Counted from the stretch's first letter, positions 7,923 through 16,732 are shown. The stretch is 64,000 nucleotides of DNA from Flavobacteriales bacterium (GCA_020635675.1 JACJZJ010000004.1:124001-188000); one strand, 5' to 3'. The notes: generated by a model not told the origin, from the sequence alone. Program-made: numbers and translations.

Positions 7923-7958
7923 ATCAATAGTATTGATGTACGAATAGATCGGATCTAT
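7923..7958. promoter_or_regulatory. Predicted OxyR operator (two 7-1-7 palindromes)
   Basis: ATCAATA-G-TATTGAT (7923-7937) and ATAGATC-G-GATCTAT (7944-7958) are perfect inverted repeats whose centres lie 21 bp apart, two helical turns. Both fit the LysR-type T-N11-A pattern. The second contains ATAG-N7-CTAT, the classical OxyR half-site. The pair fills the dps/oxyR intergenic region and ends 1 bp before the oxyR ATG. A tetramer bound here could induce dps and repress oxyR itself. Confidence 0.7.
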
Positions 7959-7959
7959 C

Positions 7960-8907
7960 ATGACCTTGCAACAGTTGGAGTATGTAGTGGCCCTGGACGA
8001 ACACCGGCATTTCGGCCGTGCCGCGGAGGCCCGCCATGTGACGCAACCGACGCTGACCATGCAATTGCGCAAGCTCGAAGAGGAACTGGACGTGGTGCTC
8101 TTCGATCGCCGGGCCCACCCTGTTCGGCCGACAACGGAAGGCGCACGATTGATCGCCCAGGCCAGGATCGTGGTGCGCGAGGCCGAGGCGTTGCACTCCC
8201 TGGCCCTCGAACTCCATGGGGGCATCGCGGGTCGCTACCACCTCGGGATCATCCCCACCCTTGCGCCCTACCTGTTGCCCCTGATGCTCCCCCGGTTCGC
8301 GGCGGCGCATCCGGACGTGCGGCTGGTGCTGGACGAACGGAAGACCGGCCGGATCGTGCACGGGCTGCGTACCGGGGAATTGGACCTGGGGATCCTGACC
8401 ACTCCACTGAACGCGCCGGACCTGGAGGAGATACCGCTGTTCCGGGAACCGTTCCTGGCCTATCTGCCCAAGGGACACCCCCTTCGTCGACGCTCCCGGA
8501 TCAGCGGTTCCGACCTACAGCATGAACCGATCTGGGTGCTGGGTGAGGGACATTGTTTCCGGGAACAGGCGTTGGACCTTTGCGATGGCCCGAAAGCCGC
8601 CGGTCATGCCAATGTGGTCTATGAGAGCGGCAGCATTGAGACGTTGAAGCAGTTCGTGCAGCATGGCAGCGGAATGACGCTGGTCCCCGAACTGAGCGTG
8701 ACCGCGAACGACCCTTACGCCCGGCGCTTCACCGCACCCGAGCCGGTCCGCCAGATCAGCCTGGTGGCCCGGCGGCCGTTCGCCCGTCGCATGCTGTTGG
8801 ACGCGCTGTCAGAAGCCGTCAGACGTTCCGTCCCGCGAAGGATGTGCGCCCATCGGAGCGAACCATTGGCCCCGCCCGCCATCGCGGACCACCTCAATCC
8901 ACGGTGA
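7960..8907 (+). CDS. oxyR: OxyR-type hydrogen peroxide sensor (LysR family)
   Basis: 315 residues. The N-terminal winged-helix domain reads MTLQQLEYVVALDEHRHFGRAAEARHVTQPTLTMQLRKLEEELDVVLFDR in family style (about residues 1-60). The periplasmic-binding-like regulatory domain follows. The decisive signature is GHCFREQALDLC near residue 200: two cysteines nine positions apart, as in C199/C208 of E. coli OxyR (GHCLRDQAMGFC). These would form a disulphide on peroxide exposure. SIETLKQFVQHGSGMTLVPEL follows, also as in OxyR. The gene is divergent from dps. Its 3' end overlaps the end of the convergent M16 gene by 14 bp. Residues after ~290 are an extra low-complexity tail. Confidence 0.95.
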   Translation: MTLQQLEYVVALDEHRHFGRAAEARHVTQPTLTMQLRKLEEELDVVLFDRRAHPVRPTTEGARLIAQARIVVREAEALHSLALELHGGIAGRYHLGIIPTLAPYLLPLMLPRFAAAHPDVRLVLDERKTGRIVHGLRTGELDLGILTTPLNAPDLEEIPLFREPFLAYLPKGHPLRRRSRISGSDLQHEPIWVLGEGHCFREQALDLCDGPKAAGHANVVYESGSIETLKQFVQHGSGMTLVPELSVTANDPYARRFTAPEPVRQISLVARRPFARRMLLDALSEAVRRSVPRRMCAHRSEPLAPPAIADHLNPR

Positions 8908-11047
8908 AGACGGACGCATCGATCCGTCCGTTCACGGTGATCTCCGACACGGCGTAGGCCACCGTGCTCAGCTTTTTCTCCACGATCAGATGCGGGAACA
9001 TGATGCCGCCCTCGGGCCGCATGTCCTGATAGTCGGTCACGACAGTGATCCCGCTCGCATCGTAGGCGCGACGTTCCTCGTGTCGGACCTTCATGCCGGT
9101 CTCCACATCGAAGTAGTCGAAATAGACGCCGCCATTGTCCGTGGCGATCGTCAGCTTGTAGGCCTTCCGTCCTCCGACATCCGCGATCCCGCTGAGCACC
9201 GGGCGGATGCCGAGGTCGTTGTAATGCAGCTCCGGGAAAGGAGCGGCAGCCTGGATCAGGTCCTCCAACTCCATTTCGATGATCTCCTCCGTGCCCTCCT
9301 CACCGATGCGTTGCGCACGCGCCCCGTCCAGCACGACCTTCTCCTCCAGTCGGCCGTCCACCACGGTCTCGCTGGCGTACTTGTTGGGTTCCGCATTGTA
9401 GCGCGTAATGGTCACCGGCTTGTCGCCCCGACTTCCGGACAACACCATTTTCACACTCCTGACCTTCTCCACGGCCTCACGCCCACCAAGCGCCTTGAAG
9501 TAGGCGTCGAGCACGGTGTTCGCGGTGACCCCCGCCGGGGCGCCCTCCAGTTTTTCCCGATACGGTGATCCGTCCTCATCGAACTGGAAGACCCGCTGAT
9601 CGAAGCTCAATTGGGTCAGTCGATTGTAGAGCGACTCCTTGTCGCCAACGACCAGGATCGTGGCCTGGTCCGGCACGAGCAGGGCCCTGGCGGCATGCAG
9701 AACCCCATCGACCGTGACCGTATCCAAGCGCTTCAGGTATGTGGCGTAATGATCCTGTGGCAGATCGTTCAGATAGGTGTTCAGCGCGAACCGTGCAATG
9801 GTGCGCGGATCCTCCAATGAACGGGCAAAGCTCCCGGCCATGTAGTTCTTCGCGAGCTGCAACTCTTCCTTGCTGACACCTTTCCGGGTCATGCGCTCGA
9901 TCTCGAACATGGCTTCTGTGATGGCACTGTCGGTGACCGGTGTACGAACGCTCGCGCCAGCGCTGAAACTCCCGCAGAAGCGATCGGCGTTGAGGTTCGA
10001 ATACGCACCGTAGGTATAGCCTTTGTCCTCACGCAGATTCTGCATCAACCGGGCATTGAACACGCCACCGCCCAGCACGGTGTTCATCACCTGCGCGTCC
10101 ATGGCGATGTCGTCGCCCGGCCGCAGTTGCACGGGAAAGACCACACGGACCACGGATTGCGGTGCACCCGGTCGGTCTACAAGGGCCATGCGTCGGGTGC
10201 GGGCTGCAACAGGTTCCTTGCGCGGATAGCGAACCGTGCCGAGTCCCTCCACCACCTCGACCCCGCTCTTGTCCTTCGCCCCGGACGGCACGGCGGCCTT
10301 CCAGTTCCCGAACGCCCGTTCAGCGAACGAGCGCGCCTCCTTCTCGTTGATGTCACCCACGAACACCACATAGCCCTTCTCCGGACGGAAGAAACGATCG
10401 TAGTAGCCCTTGATGTGCTTCTGCTGGATGTTGCCCACGGTCCTTTCCGTGGCGATCTCCCCATAGGGATATCCACGGCTGAAGGTGAGCATGTGGCCCA
10501 CCTCGCTGGCGATCGCGTCCGGATCGTCGTTCCTGCTGCGGATGCCACTAAGCGTGCGCTTGCGCACCCGCTCGATCTCGGCTTCGGGGAAGGTCGGATG
10601 GCACACCACGTCCTGGACCACCTGCATCAAGGTATCGAGGTCCTTCTTCAAACAACTGGCGTACAGCCCGTCGCTCGAGGTGGAAAGTCTTCCTCCGATG
10701 CCATCCACCAGGGCATCGATCTGCTCCTTCGTCCGGCCGGGCGTGCCTGCAGCGAGCAGGTCACCTGTCATGTCCGTCACCCCCATCAGGTCACCCTGAA
10801 GGAAAATGGGCACATCGAAACGGACCTGCACGCTCGTGAGCGGGAGCTTATGGTTCTCCACCACGATGACGCGCATTCCGTTGTCCAACGTGAACGTCTT
10901 GTGGTCGCCCAACTTGACCTCGGGCGCGGGTCCGGGCTTGGGGGCTTGGGTGCGGTCGATCTGGGCGTCCATCAGTGCGGGTAGCAGGAGCGCGAGAATG
11001 AGCGGAACGAAGGAAGGACCCTTCCGGAGCTTGCTGCGGGTATCCAT
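8894..11047 (-). CDS. M16 peptidase-like protein lacking the zinc motif, with LolA-like C-terminal domain
   Basis: 717 residues with a signal peptide (hydrophobic run about 10-28). Two M16 (pitrilysin/insulinase) domains occupy roughly residues 45-490. Where active members have HxxEH, this protein reads DMTGDLLAAGT, so zinc cannot bind and the chain should be catalytically inert. After about residue 510 comes a distinct ~200-residue domain (VLDAYFKALGGREAVEKV onward) resembling LolA/outer-membrane-lipoprotein-sorting folds. Its start codon overlaps the stop of the upstream active M16 gene by one base (TAATG), so the two are translationally coupled. They likely form the heterodimeric periplasmic peptidase seen in several bacteria, in which the inactive subunit helps bind peptide. 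The fused C-terminal domain is the odd element. Confidence 0.88.
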   Translation of the reverse strand: MDTRSKLRKGPSFVPLILALLLPALMDAQIDRTQAPKPGPAPEVKLGDHKTFTLDNGMRVIVVENHKLPLTSVQVRFDVPIFLQGDLMGVTDMTGDLLAAGTPGRTKEQIDALVDGIGGRLSTSSDGLYASCLKKDLDTLMQVVQDVVCHPTFPEAEIERVRKRTLSGIRSRNDDPDAIASEVGHMLTFSRGYPYGEIATERTVGNIQQKHIKGYYDRFFRPEKGYVVFVGDINEKEARSFAERAFGNWKAAVPSGAKDKSGVEVVEGLGTVRYPRKEPVAARTRRMALVDRPGAPQSVVRVVFPVQLRPGDDIAMDAQVMNTVLGGGVFNARLMQNLREDKGYTYGAYSNLNADRFCGSFSAGASVRTPVTDSAITEAMFEIERMTRKGVSKEELQLAKNYMAGSFARSLEDPRTIARFALNTYLNDLPQDHYATYLKRLDTVTVDGVLHAARALLVPDQATILVVGDKESLYNRLTQLSFDQRVFQFDEDGSPYREKLEGAPAGVTANTVLDAYFKALGGREAVEKVRSVKMVLSGSRGDKPVTITRYNAEPNKYASETVVDGRLEEKVVLDGARAQRIGEEGTEEIIEMELEDLIQAAAPFPELHYNDLGIRPVLSGIADVGGRKAYKLTIATDNGGVYFDYFDVETGMKVRHEERRAYDASGITVVTDYQDMRPEGGIMFPHLIVEKKLSTVAYAVSEITVNGRIDASVFTVD

Positions 11048-12366
11048 TACTGCTGTTGGGTCTTGGGCAGGTAGTGCAGCACCACCCGGTTGGAGGGCAC
11101 GAAATACTTCATCGCTGCGGCCTGCAGGTCCTTCGGGGTCACCGCCATGTAGCGCTCGATCTCCTTGTTGATCATGGAGGCGTCACCCAGGAAGGTATAG
11201 GCCGAGGCCAGGTTGTTCGCGATTCCGGCGACCCGACCGTTGTCGGTGACGAACTCGGTCTCGATCTGTGCACGCAACCGCTTGAATTCCGCATCGGACA
11301 CGATCTGGTCGCGCACCTTCGCGAATTCGGCGTCCATGGCCTTTTCCAACTCGTCCGGAGGAACACCGGCGTTCGCGACCGCGAAAGCGATGGAAAGCCC
11401 GGGGTCCTCGAGAGGCAGGGTGAAGCTCCCCACGTATAACGCCTTCTGCTGGCGATCCTTCACATTGGTCTGCAATCGGGAGGAATTCCCCTGGCTCAGA
11501 AGGCGGTTCAGCATGTCCACCGCATAGAAATCCGGCGATCCGTAGGCGGGGATCCGGTAGGCCTCCACCACGGCGGGAAGCTGCACCTGATCGTGGACCA
11601 CATCGCGCACCTCCCCGTCCATCGCGGGTTCCATGATGTTCGGGCGAACGATCGCCCGCCCTTTGGGGATCGGAGCGAAATAGGCCTCGACCCCCTTTCG
11701 GGCCTCCTTTGGATCGACATCGCCCGCCACCACCAGCACGGCATTGTTGGGCACGTAGAACGTCTTGTAGAAGTTCACGTAGTCCTGCTCGGTCGCCGCG
11801 TTCAGGTCCTCCATGTAACCGATGGTCGGCCAGCGGTAGGGATGTTTCCGATACGCCCGCTTGAGGACCTCGATCAGTATGCTTCCGTAGGGCTGGTTCT
11901 CGTAGCGCTGGCGCCGTTCCTCCTTCACCACCTCGCGCTGCGTGTCGATCCCCTTCTGGTCGACCTTGGCGTGCATCATGCGTTCGCTTTCCAGCCACAG
12001 CCCCAGGTCCAGCTGGTTCGAGGGCAGCACCTCGTAGTAATAGGTCCGGTCGCCGGTGGTGTTGGCGTTCAGCACCCCGCCGGCCTTTTCGACGTACTTG
12101 CTGAACTCGCCCCGGGCGATGTTGTCCGACCCTTCGAAGAGCAGGTGCTCGAAGAAATGGGCGAAACCCCGTCGGTCATCCGGCTCGTTCTTGCTGCCGA
12201 CGTGGTACATCACGCCGACGGCGACGATGGGTGTGCTGTGGTCCTCGTGCAGGATCACGTGCAGGCCGTTGTCCAGGTCGAATTCCGTGAACTGGATCTC
12301 GCGCAACTGCGCCTGGGCCGCGATCGTGGTCATGACCGATGCTAGGGATAAGGTCAGGGTCCTCAT
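11047..12366 (-). CDS. M16 family zinc peptidase (active subunit)
   Basis: 439 residues from the ATG at 12364-12366, where a signal peptide begins (MRTLTLSLASVMTTIAAQAQ). The zinc-binding inverted motif HFFEH lies near residue 70 (RRGFAHFFEHLLFEGSDN), with the downstream glutamate in the ERRQRYENQPYGS region expected about 75 residues later. The second M16 domain holds the substrate R/Y region near the end. The enzyme would degrade short peptides in the periplasm. It is the first gene of a two-gene unit with the inactive partner. A strong promoter box TAGTTTTG (12399-12406, minus strand) lies about 33 bp upstream of the start. An additional upstream reading frame exists but is not protein-like. 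Confidence 0.92.
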   Translation of the reverse strand: MRTLTLSLASVMTTIAAQAQLREIQFTEFDLDNGLHVILHEDHSTPIVAVGVMYHVGSKNEPDDRRGFAHFFEHLLFEGSDNIARGEFSKYVEKAGGVLNANTTGDRTYYYEVLPSNQLDLGLWLESERMMHAKVDQKGIDTQREVVKEERRQRYENQPYGSILIEVLKRAYRKHPYRWPTIGYMEDLNAATEQDYVNFYKTFYVPNNAVLVVAGDVDPKEARKGVEAYFAPIPKGRAIVRPNIMEPAMDGEVRDVVHDQVQLPAVVEAYRIPAYGSPDFYAVDMLNRLLSQGNSSRLQTNVKDRQQKALYVGSFTLPLEDPGLSIAFAVANAGVPPDELEKAMDAEFAKVRDQIVSDAEFKRLRAQIETEFVTDNGRVAGIANNLASAYTFLGDASMINKEIERYMAVTPKDLQAAAMKYFVPSNRVVLHYLPKTQQQ

Positions 12367-12398
12367 GTCGAAAGAAGTCCGGCCACTGGGGCGGGCCG

Positions 12399-12406
12399 CA
12401 AAACTA
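12399..12406 (-). promoter_or_regulatory. -7 box for the M16 operon
   Basis: On the minus strand the sequence reads TAGTTTTG, a full match to TAnnTTTG, about 33 bp before the M16 start codon at 12366. The divergent alkB gene has its own box 40 bp away. Confidence 0.55.
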
Positions 12407-12439
12407 GCGATCCTTGCCCGGGACCGGCTTGGCCACGCG

Positions 12440-12447
12440 TATTTTCG
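12440..12447 (+). promoter_or_regulatory. -7 box immediately before alkB
   Basis: TATTTTCG ends only 5 bp before the ATG at 12453. If it is the -7 element, transcription starts at or next to the start codon and the message is nearly leaderless. Confidence 0.5.
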
Positions 12448-12452
12448 GACCC

Positions 12453-13562
12453 ATGGGAGCGCCAGCGAACGCTCGATCCATCGCCCGCTTGCGGGTGCGT
12501 GCGCTGCTGTATGCGCGATCCTGGCTCGGACCGGTCCTGGCGGGAGCCGGGCTTTACGCGGAAGGCATCTGGTGCTGGGCACTGCCCGTGTTCGGTTTCG
12601 TGGTGATCCCGGTCCTGGAGGCCGTGGTCCCCCCCGACCGGAGCGGTCTCAATGAGACCGAGGTGGCGCTCGCCTTGCGCGAACCCTTGTTCGATATCCT
12701 GCTCTACCTCATGGTACCGATGTTCTGGGGCCTGACATTCTGGTACGCGTGGCGGATCGTGCAGCCGGACCAACCCATCATCGACGTCATGGGACGGATC
12801 CTGACGATGGGAACGCTCTGTGGCGTCTATGGCATCAATGTGGCCCACGAGTTGGGCCACCGCGTGAAGCGTGGGGAACGGATCATGGCACGCATGCTGC
12901 TCGTTCCCGCGCTATACACGCATTTCATCGTGGAGCACAACCACGGTCACCATCGGCACGTCGGCACACCACGCGACCCGGCGAGCGCCCGGTTCGGTGA
13001 ACCGCTTCCCTACTTCTGGTTCCGCAGCATCGTCGGCTCCTTTCGCTCCGCCTGGGCGATCGAACGCGCGCGGCTGGAGCGGATCGGCATTGCCACCTGG
13101 AGCGCGCGGAACGGGGTACTGGCCGGTCTGGCCTGGGAAGCCAGCTTCCTATCGATCGTTCTGCTCCTATTCGGCCCCATGGCCCTGCTCGCCGTGCTCG
13201 CGGAAGCCCTGCTCGGGATCCTCCTTCTCGAGACCATCAACTACATCGAGCACTATGGTCTGCAACGCGCTGAAAAGCCTGGTGGTGGCTATGTAAGGGT
13301 CCAGCACGTTCATTCATGGAACAGCGATCACGTGCTGGGGCGCGTGGTCCTTTTCGAACTGACCCGACACAGCGACCACCATTACAAGGCAAGCTTGAAA
13401 TATCAGGCATTGAACACCCACCCGGAAGCACCGCAGCTCCCGGCCGGTTACCCGGCGATGGTGCTGCTGGCCCTGGTACCCCCCCTATGGCGCCGTGTGA
13501 TGGACCCACGTGTAAGGGCCGCTGTCGCCGGCAGCCCGGCCTGTGACATCGCGCTGCCCTGA
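12453..13562 (+). CDS. alkB: AlkB-type membrane alkane 1-monooxygenase
   Basis: 369 residues; the ATG at 12453 is chosen because a promoter box ends 5 bp before it. All histidine boxes of integral-membrane diiron hydroxylases are present: HELGHR (about 130), EHNHGHHRHVGTP (about 155), NYIEHYGLQR (about 260) and LTRHSDHHYK (about 300). Six hydrophobic segments surround them. The NYIEHYGL box is the one that separates AlkB alkane hydroxylases from fatty-acid desaturases. The enzyme would hydroxylate terminal methyl groups of medium or long alkanes at the inner membrane, drawing electrons from rubredoxin and rubredoxin reductase. Neither is encoded next to it. It is flanked by unrelated genes, so it is not part of an alk operon here. 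Confidence 0.93.
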   Translation: MGAPANARSIARLRVRALLYARSWLGPVLAGAGLYAEGIWCWALPVFGFVVIPVLEAVVPPDRSGLNETEVALALREPLFDILLYLMVPMFWGLTFWYAWRIVQPDQPIIDVMGRILTMGTLCGVYGINVAHELGHRVKRGERIMARMLLVPALYTHFIVEHNHGHHRHVGTPRDPASARFGEPLPYFWFRSIVGSFRSAWAIERARLERIGIATWSARNGVLAGLAWEASFLSIVLLLFGPMALLAVLAEALLGILLLETINYIEHYGLQRAEKPGGGYVRVQHVHSWNSDHVLGRVVLFELTRHSDHHYKASLKYQALNTHPEAPQLPAGYPAMVLLALVPPLWRRVMDPRVRAAVAGSPACDIALP

Positions 13563-13572
13563 TGTGTTCCGC

Positions 13573-13580
13573 TATTTTGG
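13573..13580 (+). promoter_or_regulatory. -7 box for the DUF551 gene
   Basis: TATTTTGG lies 7 bp before the ATG at 13588, the same near-leaderless geometry as alkB. Confidence 0.45.
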
Positions 13581-13587
13581 ACCCGTG

Positions 13588-13869
13588 ATGAGCGAAGGTT
13601 GGATCCCCTGCGCGGAGCGCCTTCCCGAGGATGGGGACCGGGTGCTCTGCTGGCTGCCCCGGAACACGGTCTACCTGCCCGGCAAGTCAGGGGCCACGGA
13701 AGAAAGGCACACGGTCATCCTGCGGTTCTTGAAGGACTACTTCCTGAAGAACGCGAGCAAGACCGGCAAGGCACGTGGCATACATTTCTGGACCGGCGAA
13801 GGCACCAGCAACCACTTTTTCGAGGACGTCACGCATTGGCGGCCGCTGCCGGCACCGCCGGATCACTGA
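13588..13869 (+). CDS. DUF551 domain protein
   Basis: 93 residues. The start is the ATG at 13588 (a GTG sits directly before it). The N-terminus, SEGWIPCAERLPEDGDRVLCW, and the C-terminus, VTHWRPLPAPP, are the two conserved ends of the DUF551 family, a small domain of unknown function common in phages and prophages and scattered in bacterial chromosomes. No other phage gene is nearby, and base composition matches the host. The last 7 bp overlap the 3' end of the convergent FKBP gene. Confidence 0.85.
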   Translation: MSEGWIPCAERLPEDGDRVLCWLPRNTVYLPGKSGATEERHTVILRFLKDYFLKNASKTGKARGIHFWTGEGTSNHFFEDVTHWRPLPAPPDH

Positions 13870-14600
13870 CCCTGGGCTCCCCCTTGCTCCGGGTTCACCT
13901 TGAGCAGTTCGACCTCGAAGATCAGGACACTGTTCGCAGGAAGTTTGCCACCGGGTCCGCGCGAATTGCCATAGGCCAGGCCGGAAGGCACGTACAACTT
14001 CCAGCGTGCCCCTTCCTGCATCATCATGAGGGCCTCGGTCCAGCCCGGGATCACCTGGGACACCCCGAACGTGGCCGGCTGGCCGTGCTTGTACGAACTG
14101 TCGAACTCGGTACCATCGATGAGGGTGCCCTTGTAGTTGACGGTGACCTTGTCGGCCGCCTGCGGCTTTGGCCCCTTGCCTGCCTGCAGCACCTCGTACT
14201 GCAGACCGCTCTCGGTGGTGACCACCCCGGCTTTCTTGCCATTCTCGGCCAGCCATTCCTCACCTTTCCGGAGGTTGCCCTCCGCTTCCGCCTGCTCCTT
14301 CGCCATCACCTTCTTCTGCGCCTCGAGCATGTAGGCCTGGATCAGCGGCCGAACGGCCTCCATGTCGAAACGCTCCGTGCTGTCCAGCCCGTCCCGGATC
14401 CCCTGGGCCATCGCCTCCACGTTCAGGGAATCCATGCCTGACGATCGCATGTTGTGTCCGATGTCCGTGCCAATGCCATAGCTCACGGAGTCCACGTTGT
14501 TCACCAGTGCCGCCGATCGCTCCTTCTGACCGGTGACCTGGTTGGTGCAAGCGGATACCAGGATGGCAAGAAGGGCCAGGAAGGTGGTGCGTGTGCGCAT
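13863..14600 (-). CDS. FKBP-type peptidyl-prolyl isomerase lipoprotein
   Basis: 245 residues. The signal peptide ends in a lipobox, LVSAC, with Cys at about residue 18, so the protein is probably a membrane-anchored periplasmic lipoprotein. The N-terminal helical region (SYGIGTDIGHNMRSSGMDSL, repeated KKVMAKEQAEAEG) is the FKBP_N dimerisation domain. The C-terminal ~100 residues are a complete FKBP catalytic domain: VTVNYKGTLIDGTEFDSSY, then VIPGWTEALMMMQEGARWKLYVPSGLAYG. The aromatic and Asp pocket residues are present (Y, F, D, W, Y). It resembles Mip/FkpA and would assist folding of exported proteins. A TAACTTCG box is visible on the minus strand about 20 bp upstream. Confidence 0.94.
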   Translation of the reverse strand: MRTRTTFLALLAILVSACTNQVTGQKERSAALVNNVDSVSYGIGTDIGHNMRSSGMDSLNVEAMAQGIRDGLDSTERFDMEAVRPLIQAYMLEAQKKVMAKEQAEAEGNLRKGEEWLAENGKKAGVVTTESGLQYEVLQAGKGPKPQAADKVTVNYKGTLIDGTEFDSSYKHGQPATFGVSQVIPGWTEALMMMQEGARWKLYVPSGLAYGNSRGPGGKLPANSVLIFEVELLKVNPEQGGAQGQ

Positions 14601-14729
14601 GGTGCGGTGTTTGGGGGCGCGAAGTTAGAAGCCCTGGCTGAAATATGTACCCAAAAGAAGCGCACCACCATGCACATGACCGGTCCAGGACCGCGCCAGC
14701 TTCGCGGAGCGCCCCCGGGACCAAGTGCG

Positions 14730-15557
14730 TCATTCCCCGCCCGCCTCCTCTCCACGCAGTACCGCACGTAGCACGCGGTGGAACCGCGCAAAGCGCGCCA
14801 GATCACTGTGATGTCCCTTGCTGAAGGAGATCATTTCCCGGGGCACGCCTGCGGGGATCGCCGAATACAACCGAAGTGCGCTTGCGTAGGGCACCACTTG
14901 ATCGCGCATCCCATGGAAGATATGGGTCGGGCAACGAAGCCGCTCCGCCCATGTCGCATTGTCGAACCGGTATTTCAGCAGAACGCCATAGGGCAGATAG
15001 GCGAAGTAGTGACGGGCGACATCGATCAGATCGGCGAAGGGGGACTCCAGGACAAGGGCCCGTGGAGATCCAGTGGCGGCCACCGGCACGGCGAACGCGC
15101 TTCCCAGTGACCGTCCATAGAGCACGATGTCGCGTTCCGGCCATCTCGCCTGGAGATGTGCGTACCAGGCATGCGCATCGTCGATCAATGCGCGCTCCGA
15201 CAGCCTGCCTCGGCTCTTTCCATAACCGCGTGGGTCCGGCATGAGAACATCCCACCCTTGTTTGGTGAAACGCGGTGCGCGTTTTCCCCACCGACGTAGG
15301 CTGCCTGTGTTGCCATGGAAATAGAGCACCACACCCCGAGGCGTGGCCACATGGAAATGCAAGGCATGGAGTTGAGCGCCGTCCGGACGGGAGATCTCCA
15401 CCTCCTCATGGTCCCCACGGAACTTGAACCGGTGGTTCCGGTCGACGATGAACCGGACGAAGATGAGGCGTTCCTGGATGAGGTAGTAGACCGCGCAAAG
15501 CCCGGTGTACAGCACGAGCAACAGGCCCAGGATGATCAGTATCGGCCACATGGCCAT
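14730..15557 (-). CDS. Membrane-anchored alpha/beta hydrolase (BEM46/ABHD13-like)
   Basis: 275 residues. A single N-terminal membrane helix (about 4-26) is followed by an alpha/beta-hydrolase domain. VVLYFHGNTGSLRRWGKRA supplies the oxyanion-hole HG motif. YGRSLGSAFA carries the nucleophile Ser in GxSxG, HGMRDQVVPY the acid Asp, and GHHSDL the catalytic His. The order and spacing match BEM46/YfhR-type hydrolases with uncharacterised ester or peptide substrates. The gene is 17 bp downstream of the coiled-coil secreted protein gene on the same strand, so the two may be co-transcribed. A second in-frame ATG at 15551 could be the true start. Confidence 0.88.
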   Translation of the reverse strand: MAMWPILIILGLLLVLYTGLCAVYYLIQERLIFVRFIVDRNHRFKFRGDHEEVEISRPDGAQLHALHFHVATPRGVVLYFHGNTGSLRRWGKRAPRFTKQGWDVLMPDPRGYGKSRGRLSERALIDDAHAWYAHLQARWPERDIVLYGRSLGSAFAVPVAATGSPRALVLESPFADLIDVARHYFAYLPYGVLLKYRFDNATWAERLRCPTHIFHGMRDQVVPYASALRLYSAIPAGVPREMISFSKGHHSDLARFARFHRVLRAVLRGEEAGGE

Positions 15558-15574
15558 GCAAATCTACCGGTCGG

Positions 15575-16732
15575 TCAGCGCGTGGCACCTGCGATCGCCG
15601 CCTCGACGTGTCCGGCCATCGCCTCCTTCTCGTAGACCTCCTTGGAACAGCTCTCCCCGTTCTTGAAATAGAACACACCACCCCATTTGTGCACGATCCG
15701 GCGATATTCGGTCGACACTCCGGCACGCGTCAGTGTGATCCGCGTGGTCAATGTGTTCGGCTCAACGGTCAATTCCTCGTCGCGCACGACCTCGACCACC
15801 TCCTCGCGGGCCGCTGGGGGAGCCTCATCCGCCGGATTCGCCCCGGCCGGTCTCACGGGTGAGGCCTCGGAATCGGAGATCGGCCCGCTGGCCCTCCGGC
15901 CATCCTCGCCAGGATTCGCCTGTGCCGTAGTTCCATTTCGAACGATGAGCCGGGGTTCCGGGGCCGGTGCGGGTTCCTTCCTGATCTTTTCCTCTGGAAC
16001 GGGCAGGGGAGCCTCCGCCTTGATCTCCGCCTCGGCCGCCTTGCGTTCCTCTTCGGCCGCTCTGGCAGCCTGTGCCTGCTGTTCCTTCTCCTTGCGCGCG
16101 GCTTCCACACGTGCGGCCTCTTCGCGCATGCGCGCTTCCTCCTGCTTCTTGGCCTCCGCCGCGGCCTTGGCCCGCTCCTTCTCCTCCTGCGCTTTCTGTT
16201 TGGCAAGGTCCTTCGCCTTCTTCTCCTCTTGTTTCTCCCGGTCCGCCACTTGCTCCATTACCTCCTCCAATTGGGACTGGATGGATTTTGTGTAATCCGT
16301 GTCGTAGTCGAAGTCGTCCACACTGGGTTCATAGCGGATCATTCCCACGGGCTGATTGAAGACGACAATGTTGATGTCATCATACTGCCGGAACAAGGAC
16401 ACCGCGAACTCGAACGGCGTGAAACCATTAGCGATGGCCTCACCCGGCGCATGCGTGTCGAACACGAGCTTCTTCGTCACCCAGCCCTCCTTCTCGAAGG
16501 AGAGGATGAACTTGTGACCGAAATCCAATTCCAAGTCGAACTTTCCGACACCATCGGACAACGTGCGTTCCTTCTCGCCGTCCTTGTAGACCACGATCCG
16601 GGCTCCGTCCAGCCCGCCGCCCTCGATCTTGGTGCGCCCCGTGATCGGGAACCCGCGCTGGGCTTCCGCCTTGGACAGGAACGACGCGATCAATACAGCG
16701 GTCAGGAACAGATCTCTCGTACTCACGGCCAT
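15575..16732 (-). CDS. Secreted coiled-coil protein with CarboxypepD_reg-like domain (paralogue A)
   Basis: 385 residues. The signal peptide covers residues 1-24. Residues ~28-125 form a beta-rich domain of the carboxypeptidase-regulatory type (GARIVVYKDGEKERTLSDG, KFDLELDFGHKF). NQPVGMIRYEPSVDDFDYDTDY follows. Residues ~155-245 are a long Lys/Glu/Ala-rich coiled coil, then a Pro-rich linker. The end is a short conserved tail, VHKWGGVFYFKNGESCSKEVY. The same domain order appears in the proteins encoded at 32661-36311 and, without the coiled coil, at 53204-53728. The tail matches AKWGTYYFKNGQSITE of the former. Function is unknown; an envelope-located structural role is a guess. Confidence 0.8.
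   Translation of the reverse strand: MAVSTRDLFLTAVLIASFLSKAEAQRGFPITGRTKIEGGGLDGARIVVYKDGEKERTLSDGVGKFDLELDFGHKFILSFEKEGWVTKKLVFDTHAPGEAIANGFTPFEFAVSLFRQYDDINIVVFNQPVGMIRYEPSVDDFDYDTDYTKSIQSQLEEVMEQVADREKQEEKKAKDLAKQKAQEEKERAKAAAEAKKQEEARMREEAARVEAARKEKEQQAQAARAAEEERKAAEAEIKAEAPLPVPEEKIRKEPAPAPEPRLIVRNGTTAQANPGEDGRRASGPISDSEASPVRPAGANPADEAPPAAREEVVEVVRDEELTVEPNTLTTRITLTRAGVSTEYRRIVHKWGGVFYFKNGESCSKEVYEKEAMAGHVEAAIAGATR

Noticed and set aside
10127..10984. A 285-codon plus-strand frame antisense to the inactive M16 gene
   Set aside because: It is His/Arg/Leu-rich with no domain or signal, and the opposite strand has a clear M16 protein. High GC makes such antisense frames common.
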